DNA of 6,519 bases from DATBFX01 sp036558305 (GTDB lineage Bacteria > Chloroflexota > Chloroflexia > Thermomicrobiales > UBA6265). A program made the position numbers and the translations under genes. The first letter of the stretch is position 1, and every line of letters begins with the position of its first letter. Under the pieces are notes generated by a model. It did not search any database and was not told the DNA's origin. It saw only the letters and a program-made list of their open reading frames with translations. The DNA is taken from contig DATBFX010000154.1 in NCBI GenBank assembly GCA_036558305.1, positions 1-6,519 of the forward strand, given 5' to 3'. This document shows, one piece after another, positions 1-5,203 of the stretch.

Positions 1-74
1 CGGAAATGGCACAAGATGCGGTCGAGGAGGTCAGGGCTCTCCTGGCTCAGGCGCCTCTCGCCCAGTCGACTTGA
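1..74 (+). CDS. Possible C-terminal tail of an unidentified protein (left-edge partial)
   Basis: Frame 3 is open from the left edge to a TGA at 72-74. It gives a short peptide ending EVRALLAQAPLAQST that reads as an Ala/Leu/Glu-rich amphipathic helix, as protein C-termini often do. Codon choice is only moderately GC-rich at the third position, and the other two plus-strand frames are also open over this short stretch, so coding status is not secure. If real, the gene converges on the VOC gene that ends at 166. No family can be named from 23 residues. Confidence 0.25.
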   Translation, partial: EMAQDAVEEVRALLAQAPLAQST

Positions 75-125
75 GGGCTCAGAAAGGCTGCTGGTGAGGA
101 CGACGCGTGGTCCCCGTTCGTGCAC

Positions 126-156
126 TCGGGCGCCGAACCCACGACCTGACGCCCGA
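126..156. terminator. Weak hairpin in the gap after the VOC gene
   Basis: A seven-base perfect inverted repeat, TCGGGCG (126-132) and CGCCCGA (150-156), encloses a 17-base loop. It lies just downstream of the VOC stop codon on the minus strand and between two possibly convergent genes, where a transcription end is expected. No T-run follows on either strand, so it is not a canonical intrinsic terminator. The rest of 75-165 shows nothing I can assign. Confidence 0.2.
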
Positions 157-165
157 AACCTCTAA

Positions 166-1053
166 CTACCCCACCCGCACATGGATCGCGTTATCCCACG
201 GATCGCGCACCACCGTCATATCGTCCGCCGCCTCGGTCGGATACCCCGCGGCGTTCAACCGCCCCACCACCGCCGCCAGAGCCCCTTCGTTCGGCAGCAC
301 GATCGTGTAGTACCGCAGCGCCGCCACGTCCGGGTCCGCCGGCGACCCGCCGCGACTGTGCCAGGTGTTCATCCCGAGGTGGTGATGGTACCCGCCCGCC
401 GAGACGAACAGCGCGGTCGGCATCTCGGCGACCACGTCGAACCCGACCACGTCGTGGTAGAAGGCGCGGGCGCGGGCGATGTCCCCCACCTGCAGGTGGA
501 CGTGCCCCATCGTCGTCCCCGCCGGCGCCCCCGTCCACGAGACACCCGATTGCTCCGCCTCGGCCAGCAACCCCGCCACGTCGACCGGCAAACTCGCCAT
601 CCGCACCTGCCCGTCGTCCCATCGCCATTCCGCGCGGGGCCGGTCCCGGTAGATCTCGATCCCGTGCCCATCCGGATCGCGCAGGTAGAGCGCCTCGCTC
701 ACCAGGTGGTCGCCCTGACCGAACTCCGGCATCCCGAGCTCGTACCAGTGGCGCACCCAGCGCCCGAGATCGGCCCGCGTCGGCAATAAGATGGCGAAGT
801 GGTACAGCCCCGTCGAGTACTCCGTCCACGGTCGTCCACCGGGCAACTCGACCAGATCGAGGAGCGGGTTACCGGGCACGCCGAGCGTCGCCTCCCCCTC
901 GCCCTTCGCCAGCAGGGCCAGCCCGATCGCCTCGGTGTAGTACCGAAGCGACCGGTCGAGGTTCGTGACAGTCAGCGAGACGGGTCCGTTGACGTGGGTG
1001 GCGGGATCGATCGCCGTCGTACCGGTCGCCGGTGCGGTCTGCATGGTGGTCAT
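166..1053 (-). CDS. Two-domain VOC family protein, CatE/YfiE-like ring-cleaving dioxygenase or glyoxalase relative
   Basis: This 295-residue protein consists of two tandem vicinal-oxygen-chelate modules, roughly residues 20-140 and 180-295. Family hallmarks are GLYHFAILLPTR (82-93), VSEALYLRDPDGHGIEIYRD (118-137) at the end of module 1, and in module 2 MGHVHLQV (182-189), SAGGYHHHLGMNTW (218-231) and RYYTIVLP (247-254). These match the Bacillus CatE/YfiE type, described as catechol-2,3-dioxygenase-like, and the length is normal for it. Likely metal ligands include H85 and E133 in module 1 and H186 and one of H223-H225 in module 2. Position 291, where many VOC proteins place Glu, is His. The ATG at 1053 is preceded by GGAG (1064-1061) at 7 nt; a second in-frame ATG lies 9 nt downstream. 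It is divergent from the CoA ligase across a shared regulatory gap. The family is secure. Whether it cleaves a catechol or does glyoxalase-type chemistry is not known. Confidence 0.87.
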   Translation of the reverse strand: MTTMQTAPATGTTAIDPATHVNGPVSLTVTNLDRSLRYYTEAIGLALLAKGEGEATLGVPGNPLLDLVELPGGRPWTEYSTGLYHFAILLPTRADLGRWVRHWYELGMPEFGQGDHLVSEALYLRDPDGHGIEIYRDRPRAEWRWDDGQVRMASLPVDVAGLLAEAEQSGVSWTGAPAGTTMGHVHLQVGDIARARAFYHDVVGFDVVAEMPTALFVSAGGYHHHLGMNTWHSRGGSPADPDVAALRYYTIVLPNEGALAAVVGRLNAAGYPTEAADDMTVVRDPWDNAIHVRVG

Positions 1054-1108
1054 CTCGATACTCCAATGGTGGTGGCGGACGCGCCGGCCCCTTCGCCGGG
1101 CATGCGGC

Positions 1109-1137
1109 AGCGTACCCGATCCCGCCTAACTATTCAA
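1109..1137 (-). promoter_or_regulatory. Candidate promoter for the VOC gene
   Basis: Read on the minus strand, TTGAAT (1137-1132) and TACGCT (1114-1109) are separated by 17 bp. This would start transcription near 1102 and leave a leader of about 50 nt before the ATG at 1053. The -35 matches 4 of 6 consensus positions and the -10 only 3 of 6, so the assignment rests mainly on position in the AT-richer part of the divergent gap. Confidence 0.25.
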
Positions 1138-1139
1138 GA

Positions 1140-1164
1140 GTAAGTTGGTATCAATTCGTAAGTT
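1140..1164. repeat. Direct repeat GTAAGTT x2 in the divergent gap
   Basis: GTAAGTT occurs at 1140-1146 and again at 1158-1164, 18 bp apart. Between them lies a near-palindrome, AGTTGgtatCAATT (1143-1156). This is the most AT-rich segment of the first 2.5 kb and abuts the candidate -35 of the VOC gene. The arrangement is typical of a regulator-binding region, but the regulator is not in this window. Confidence 0.4.
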
Positions 1165-1180
1165 TTGTCATCCGCTCCTC

Positions 1181-1214
1181 GCACGTTTGGACCATGCCCT
1201 TCGCCAAAACGTGC
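1181..1214. promoter_or_regulatory. Inverted-repeat operator candidate upstream of the CoA ligase gene
   Basis: The half-site GCACGTTTGG (1181-1190) is mirrored by CCAAAACGTGC (1204-1214). Eight base pairs are perfect (GCACGTTT / AAACGTGC) and two more pair across one unpaired A at 1206. The half-site centres are 26 bp apart. The right arm runs into the extended -10 at 1212-1220, so a bound protein would compete with RNA polymerase there. This is the expected geometry for a repressor or dual regulator of the divergent genes. No regulator gene is visible nearby, so its family cannot be named. Confidence 0.5.
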
Positions 1215-1220
1215 TATGAA
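1212..1220 (+). promoter_or_regulatory. Extended -10 candidate promoter for the CoA ligase-dioxygenase pair
   Basis: TGCTATGAA fits an extended -10 (TGn followed by TATGAA). It would start transcription near 1227 and give a leader of about 64 nt. The nearest -35-like hexamer, TTGGAC (1187-1192), is 22 bp away, too far for an ordinary promoter. The site may therefore rely on the extended -10 or on an activator bound to the overlapping inverted repeat. Confidence 0.35.
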
Positions 1221-1275
1221 TCCGCCAACGCTCCACTCGGCGAGACCGACGTCAAAACCGCGCGCCGCGATCGAT

Positions 1276-1281
1276 GGGAGG
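1276..1281 (+). promoter_or_regulatory. Ribosome binding site that fixes the ligase start
   Basis: GGGAGG lies 9 nt before the ATG at 1291. The frame stays open upstream to a TTG at 1165, but that start lacks a comparable site and would add a 42-residue extension without family resemblance. The start at 1291 is therefore preferred. Confidence 0.7.
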
Positions 1282-1290
1282 TGCGAGCTG

Positions 1291-2577
1291 ATGTGGAATC
1301 CCGAAGCCGAAACGCTCCCCCGCAAGATGCTGGAGAAACTGCAACTCGACCGCTTGCGGGCGACGGTGGCGCGCGTGCTGGCGGCGGGTACCCCGCTCAG
1401 CGATCGCCTGCGGCAAGCGGGTATCGAGTCCGCGGAAGACATCGGCTGGCTCCCCGACCTGAGCCGGCTTCCCTTTACCCACAAAACCGACTTCCGCGAG
1501 CACTACCCGTTCGGCCTCTTCGCCGTCCCCCCGGATCAACTGGTCCGCGTCCATGCCTCCAGCGGCACCCGCGGCAAACCGACGATCGTCGGCTATACGC
1601 GCCACGACCTCGATGTCTGGGGCGAGGTGATGGCCCGCTGCCTGGTGATGGCCGGTGTCCGCCCCGGCATGGTCGCCCACAACGCCTACGGCTACGGTCT
1701 CTTCACCGGTGGCCTCGGTTTCCACCTGGGCGCCGAACTCGTCGGCTGCACCGTCGTCCCGATCGCCGTCGGCATGACCCAGCGTCAGGTGATGCTCCTG
1801 CAGGACCTCGGCGCTCAGGTCCTCTTCGCCACCCCCTCCTACGCGTTGAGCATCGCCGAGGAGATCGAGCGAGCGGGGCTCGACCCCCGCACGTTCAAAC
1901 TGGAGGTGGCCGTCCTCGGCGCCGAACCGTGGACCGAGGAGATGCGCGGCGAGATCGAACGCCGGCTCAACCTGCGGGCGATGAACATGTACGGGCTCTC
2001 CGAGATCGTCGGACCGGGCGTCGCCGCCGAGTGCGCCGAGGGCTGGGGCGGTTCCCACATCCAGGAAGACCACTTCCTCCCAGAGGTGGTCGATCCCGAA
2101 ACCGGCGAACCGCTTCCTCCCGGCCAGGAGGGCGAGCTCGTCTTCACGACCCTGACCAAGGAAGCCCTTCCCTTGATCCGCTACCGCACCGGCGACATCT
2201 CCGCCCTCGAAGTCGGCCCCTGCCTGTGCGGTCGCACCTCGGTCAAGATGCGCCGGGTTCGCGGTCGCTACGACGATATGATGATCGTCCGCGGCGTCAA
2301 CCTCTACCCGTCGGAGGTCGAGCGGATCCTCCTCGGCACCGGCGAGGTCGCCCCCTACTACCAGATCGTCCTCGACCGCCCGCGCACGATGGACGAGATG
2401 ACCGTGCTCTGCGAACCACTACGCGACGACGTCGATCGCGCCGGCTTACAAACCCGTCTGGCCCGCACCCTGTGGGATGAGACCGGTCTGAAGATGACGG
2501 TTCAGGTCTTGCCCCGCGACAGCGTCCCCCGTGGCGAGGGCAAGGCCATCCGCGTCGTCGATCACCGCCCGCGGTGA
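1291..2577 (+). CDS. paaK: Phenylacetate-CoA ligase (PaaK family, adenylate-forming)
   Basis: This cytoplasmic enzyme should activate an arylacetic acid with ATP to an acyl-adenylate and then to the CoA thioester. Its 428 residues are the usual PaaK length. Visible ANL-superfamily motifs are the P-loop ASSGTRGKPT (89-98), YGLSE (234-238), YRTGD (298-302), the hinge region RGRYDDMMIVRGVNLYPSEV (324-343), and the C-terminal GEGKAIRV (415-422) with K418 as the expected catalytic lysine. CLCGRT (311-316) is the cysteine-containing segment common in PaaK proteins. All catalytic elements are present, so the enzyme looks intact. The stop is 39 nt before the dpgC-like start, in the same direction, which points to an operon. 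Family confidence is high. The exact acid (phenylacetate or a hydroxylated form) is inferred only from the downstream neighbour, which suggests a hydroxyphenylacetate. No other gene of the standard paa ring-epoxidation pathway is present in the window. Confidence 0.9.
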   Translation: MWNPEAETLPRKMLEKLQLDRLRATVARVLAAGTPLSDRLRQAGIESAEDIGWLPDLSRLPFTHKTDFREHYPFGLFAVPPDQLVRVHASSGTRGKPTIVGYTRHDLDVWGEVMARCLVMAGVRPGMVAHNAYGYGLFTGGLGFHLGAELVGCTVVPIAVGMTQRQVMLLQDLGAQVLFATPSYALSIAEEIERAGLDPRTFKLEVAVLGAEPWTEEMRGEIERRLNLRAMNMYGLSEIVGPGVAAECAEGWGGSHIQEDHFLPEVVDPETGEPLPPGQEGELVFTTLTKEALPLIRYRTGDISALEVGPCLCGRTSVKMRRVRGRYDDMMIVRGVNLYPSEVERILLGTGEVAPYYQIVLDRPRTMDEMTVLCEPLRDDVDRAGLQTRLARTLWDETGLKMTVQVLPRDSVPRGEGKAIRVVDHRPR

Positions 2578-2605
2578 GGCGTCAGGCGTCAGGCGATAGG
2601 CGATA
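2578..2605 (+). repeat. Heptanucleotide tandem repeat between ligase and dioxygenase genes
   Basis: Four 7-base units follow the ligase stop codon directly: GGCGTCA twice, then GGCGATA twice. The Shine-Dalgarno core GGAG (2606-2609) sits exactly where a fifth unit would begin, 7 nt before the ATG at 2617. The repeat fills the intergenic spacer and leaves no room for a promoter or terminator, which supports co-transcription. Slippage could change spacing in 7-base steps without touching either reading frame. Confidence 0.8.
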
Positions 2606-2616
2606 GGAGTGGGCCG

Positions 2617-4038
2617 ATGGTTGCCGAGGCGGTAACACCGGACCAACTGGAGTCCGTCGGATTGCCCGCCGGCGAACTGACGGCGTGGCGCGCGGCCGAG
2701 CCGGTCTTCGCCGCGCCGGGAAGCGACGACCGCGAACGGCTCGACCGCGACGCGCAGACGGCGGCGGAGTATTTCCGCCGCGGCGACGAGCTGGTCCGTC
2801 GCTTGCCGCCGAAGCGGGATCGCGACGAGCGCCAACAGGCGGCCGCGGAAGCATTGCTGGAGGCATCGCGGGCGGTCCGCACGCGCTTCCTTCGCGTCCA
2901 TGCCGATCCGATCTACGCGGAGCTGACGGACGATTACGGTCGGTTCGTTCGCCTCGACGACCTCATCTACGCCGCCGCCGAGCGATTCCCCGGACTGGTC
3001 CCCACCCGCCCGCAGATCGCGGCGGAGCGCCGGTCGCCGCAAAAGGAAAAAGACGGTCTGGAGATCGACCAGGGGATCTTCGTCGCCCAGATCCTCTCCC
3101 GCCGCAAAGCCGGTCTGCACCTGGTCCAGGCGATGCTGCGCCCGACCGCCCAGGCCGAGGAGTTGCTCCCGCGTTTCCGGGCAGGGGGAACCCTCGACCT
3201 CGGCCCCGTCCTCCTGGAGCGCGCCGGCAACGCCGGCGTCGTCACCCTGCGCAACACCCGCTACCTGAACGCCGAGGACGACTCCACCGTGCCGCCGACG
3301 GAGACCGCCGTCGACCTCGTCCTCCTCGACCCGGACATCGAGATTGGCGTCCTCCGCGGCGGCGTGGTCGACCACCCGAAGCATGCGGGGCGCCGCGTCT
3401 TCAGCGCCGGTATCAACCTGACCCATCTCTACGACGGCCGGATCTCCTTCGTCGACTTCTACCTGATCCGCGACCTCGGTTTCGTCAACAAGTTCTACCG
3501 CGGTCTCGCCGGTCCCGATTTCTGGCCGGACGAACCGGAGGTCACTACCGAGAAACCGTGGGTCGCCGCCGTGGAAAGCTTCGCCATCGGCGGCGGCTGC
3601 CAACTCCTCCTGACCATGGACCGCGTCCTCGCCGAGCGCGGCGCCTACTTCAACCTGCCCGCCCGCAAAGAGGGCATCATCCCCGGCGCCGCCAATCTGC
3701 GCTTCACCCGCTTCGTCGGCGACCGCCTCGCCCGGCAAGGCATCATGTACGAGCGCGCCTTCCCCGCCGATTCCCCGGAAGGCTCCTTCCTCTGCGACGA
3801 GGTGGTCGAACCCGGCCAGATGGGCGCGGCAATCGCGCGAACGGTCGCCGGTCTGACGAGTTCGGGCGTCGTCAGCGCCGCGGCCAACCGCAAGGCGCTC
3901 CGGGTCGACCAGGAACCGCTCGACGCATTCCGCCGCTACATGGCCACCTACGCCCTCGATCAGGCCCGCTGCCACCTCAGCCCGGCCCTGATCCGCAACC
4001 TCGAACAGCACTGGGACGCGAAACATCGCCCGCGGTAG
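2617..4038 (+). CDS. dpgC: DpgC-like cofactor-independent arylacetyl-CoA dioxygenase (crotonase superfamily)
   Basis: The known family member DpgC, from vancomycin-type biosynthesis, uses O2 without metal or flavin to turn 3,5-dihydroxyphenylacetyl-CoA into 3,5-dihydroxyphenylglyoxylate and free CoA. This 473-residue protein has DpgC's two-part form: a helical N-terminal region (about 1-190) and a crotonase core (about 190-473). Core motifs are RYLNAEDD (215-222), RRVFSAGINLTHL (259-271) and AIGGGCQLLL (323-332), the two latter forming the oxyanion-hole region, then NLPARKEGIIPGAANLRF (346-363). E220, R285 and Q329 sit where, as I recall, DpgC has its substrate-binding Glu189, Arg254 and Gln299. 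A typical enoyl-CoA hydratase is about 260 residues and lacks this N-terminal half. The ATG has TAGGAG upstream. It lies 39 nt after the CoA ligase, which plausibly supplies its thioester substrate. Family confidence is high; a hydroxylated arylacetyl-CoA substrate is inferred. Confidence 0.85.
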   Translation: MVAEAVTPDQLESVGLPAGELTAWRAAEPVFAAPGSDDRERLDRDAQTAAEYFRRGDELVRRLPPKRDRDERQQAAAEALLEASRAVRTRFLRVHADPIYAELTDDYGRFVRLDDLIYAAAERFPGLVPTRPQIAAERRSPQKEKDGLEIDQGIFVAQILSRRKAGLHLVQAMLRPTAQAEELLPRFRAGGTLDLGPVLLERAGNAGVVTLRNTRYLNAEDDSTVPPTETAVDLVLLDPDIEIGVLRGGVVDHPKHAGRRVFSAGINLTHLYDGRISFVDFYLIRDLGFVNKFYRGLAGPDFWPDEPEVTTEKPWVAAVESFAIGGGCQLLLTMDRVLAERGAYFNLPARKEGIIPGAANLRFTRFVGDRLARQGIMYERAFPADSPEGSFLCDEVVEPGQMGAAIARTVAGLTSSGVVSAAANRKALRVDQEPLDAFRRYMATYALDQARCHLSPALIRNLEQHWDAKHRPR

Positions 4039-4079
4039 CACGCTCCCTATCGGTCATCGCAGACGCCCCATCCGGCCTA

Positions 4080-4108
4080 TTGAACTTCGTCCTGCCGCTC
4101 GGTATGAG
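4080..4108 (+). promoter_or_regulatory. Candidate sigma70-type promoter for the cupin gene
   Basis: TTGAAC (4080-4085) and TATGAG (4103-4108) are 17 bp apart, each matching 4 of 6 consensus positions. Transcription would begin near 4115, about 65 nt before the GTG start. The two CACGTG palindromes at 4110-4115 and 4149-4154 lie at and downstream of the predicted start. The 140-bp gap after the dioxygenase gene fits a separate transcription unit for the cupin. Confidence 0.35.
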
Positions 4109-4119
4109 ACACGTGCGAA

Positions 4120-4138
4120 CGCCGGGCTTTGCCTGGTG
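4120..4138 (+). promoter_or_regulatory. Small leader hairpin ahead of the cupin gene
   Basis: CGCCGGGC (4120-4127), a TTT loop and GCCTGGTG (4131-4138) can form an eight-pair stem with two G-U pairs in the predicted leader. No T-run follows, so it is unlikely to be an intrinsic terminator. It might mark the 3' end of the upstream message or a leader structure. Confidence 0.25.
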
Positions 4139-4178
4139 AATCATCCGTCACGTGCCATAAACCGATAAGGAGGCCCTC

Positions 4179-4613
4179 GTGTTGGACCCTGTCGCCACCG
4201 GTGACCTGCCGCGTCTGTCGCTCCACGGAGAGAGTGACGAATCGGTCCGCTGGACCGGCGCCTTCGTCGCCTACGGCGGCAACGGCGCGATCCAATCGAC
4301 CACGATCGTTTTCGAGATCGAACCGGGCGGCCGCCTCGGTTGGCACACCGACCAGACCGAGGAGACCCAATACATCATCGCCGGTACCGGCGAACTCCGC
4401 CGCGACGACGGCACCTTCCCGGTCGGTCCCGGCAGCGTCTTCGTTCTCCCCACCAACGTCGGGCACGACCTCGTCAACACCGGCACCGAAACCCTCCGCG
4501 CGGTCGGTTTCTTCGCCGCCGCCATGTTCACCCAGTACTTCGACGACGTCATGCAACCCGTCAACACCCACGTCCTCGGCACCCCGAACCGCGAGGGGGA
4601 ATGGAAGTCCTGA
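4179..4613 (+). CDS. Single-domain cupin protein, probable metal-binding
   Basis: This is a 144-residue cytoplasmic cupin with one beta-barrel (about residues 40-115). Motif 1 fits G-x5-H-x-D-x3-E-x6-G: G50, H56, D58, E62 and G69. Motif 2 is G85-x5-P91 with H96 and N100. H56, E62 and H96 are the usual metal ligands; D58 replaces the second His of the common HxH pair, so the site would be 2-His-1-Asp-1-Glu. The GTG start is fixed by AAGGAGG (4167-4173) 5 nt upstream. The segment after residue 115 (MFTQYFDDVMQPVNTHVLG, 116-134) is outside the core barrel and might pack against a dimer partner. Small cupins of this type include dioxygenases, isomerases and sugar-binding proteins, and I cannot choose among them. 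Its place after the arylacetyl-CoA genes makes a role in the same pathway possible but unproven. Confidence 0.8.
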   Translation: MLDPVATGDLPRLSLHGESDESVRWTGAFVAYGGNGAIQSTTIVFEIEPGGRLGWHTDQTEETQYIIAGTGELRRDDGTFPVGPGSVFVLPTNVGHDLVNTGTETLRAVGFFAAAMFTQYFDDVMQPVNTHVLGTPNREGEWKS

Positions 4614-4647
4614 GTCCCTGCACCGTTGCGTCCGAGCAGTGCGCTAA

Positions 4648-4680
4648 GCTCTCTCCCTTCGACGAGTCGCGGGGGAGAGC
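4648..4680 (+). promoter_or_regulatory. Hairpin that can hide the GNAT ribosome binding site
   Basis: GCTCTCTCCC (4648-4657) can pair over all ten bases, with one G-U pair, with GGGGGAGAGC (4671-4680), leaving a 13-nt loop. The 3' arm contains the Shine-Dalgarno sequence GGGGGAG (4671-4677) of the acetyltransferase whose ATG is at 4685. When folded, the site would be blocked. It has no T-run, so a terminator for the cupin is less likely. Confidence 0.5.
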
Positions 4681-4684
4681 ACCG

Positions 4685-5203
4685 ATGGCTACCCAAATCC
4701 GTGTCGCGACGATTGCAGACCACGTGGCGCTCGCAGACCTCTGGGGCGAGGCGGACGCGTTCCACCACGCGGCGTTGCCGCGCATCTACGCGCCGCCTCC
4801 CGATCCAGCCCGATCTTCCGAAGTCATCGCTGCCATCCTCGACGATCCCGACCAGGGACTACTCGTCGCCTGCGACGAAGAGAGACCCGTCGGACTCGTC
4901 CACGTGACACTGCGCGAACGGCGTCCGCCGATGCTGCCGAAGCGGTTTGCCGTCGTCGAGGCGATTGTCGTGGCCGCAGCACACCGCGGCACCGGCATCG
5001 GACGGAGTCTGATGGAGGCGGCGCATCGTTGGGCCGGCGCCCGAGGCGCGGTCGAGATTTGGCTCGACGTCGGGGAGTTCAACGCGGGGGCGATCGGCTT
5101 CTACGAAGCGCTGGGGTACGAGACAGTGAGCCACCGCATGCGCCGTGAGTTCGACGCCTTCTCGGTCGATGGACGGTCGCAACAGACTTCTCAGACGGAT
5201 TAA
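4685..5203 (+). CDS. GNAT family N-acetyltransferase
   Basis: A single GNAT domain fills this 172-residue protein, normal for the family. It should transfer an acetyl group from acetyl-CoA to an amine on an unknown small molecule or protein. The acetyl-CoA pyrophosphate loop is RGTGIG (101-106), following the strand VVEAIVVAAAH (90-100). The C-terminal motif is NAGAIGFYEALGYE (133-146), with the usual Tyr at 140. The N-terminal IRVATIADHVALADLW (5-20) is the typical first strand and helix. The ATG at 4685 has GGGGGAG 7 nt upstream. The frame is open much further upstream, but that part overlaps the cupin gene and carries no GNAT sequence. The last dozen residues are polar and probably disordered. 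Its TAA stop shares bases with the stop of the convergent gene. There is no visible link to the aromatic genes. Confidence 0.85.
   Translation: MATQIRVATIADHVALADLWGEADAFHHAALPRIYAPPPDPARSSEVIAAILDDPDQGLLVACDEERPVGLVHVTLRERRPPMLPKRFAVVEAIVVAAAHRGTGIGRSLMEAAHRWAGARGAVEIWLDVGEFNAGAIGFYEALGYETVSHRMRREFDAFSVDGRSQQTSQTD

Noticed and set aside
118..160. Minus-strand stretch resembling the 3' half of a tRNA (GGTCGTGGGTTCGGCGCCCG)
   Set aside because: The T-arm does not pair properly (GTGGG against CCCGA), there is no anticodon stem and no acceptor partner, so the likeness is only a short motif.
1165..1290. Upstream TTG start extending the ligase by 42 residues
   Set aside because: It has no good ribosome site, the added residues do not look like the family, and the extension would run through the candidate promoter; ATG at 1291 with GGGAGG is better.
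1032..2480. A long plus-strand frame overlapping the ligase gene
   Set aside because: Its product is very rich in Arg, Pro and Gly, typical of an out-of-frame reading of GC-rich DNA, and has no family motif; the other frame has all PaaK motifs.
2446..4041. A 531-codon open frame on the minus strand opposite the dioxygenase gene
   Set aside because: It is an antisense artefact of GC-rich codons: its translation has no recognisable domain, while the plus strand encodes a complete DpgC-like protein.
4340..4684. N-terminal extension of the GNAT frame back into the cupin gene
   Set aside because: The upstream part is Arg/Pro/His-rich out-of-frame reading of the cupin gene; ATG at 4685 with GGGGGAG begins a normal GNAT domain.
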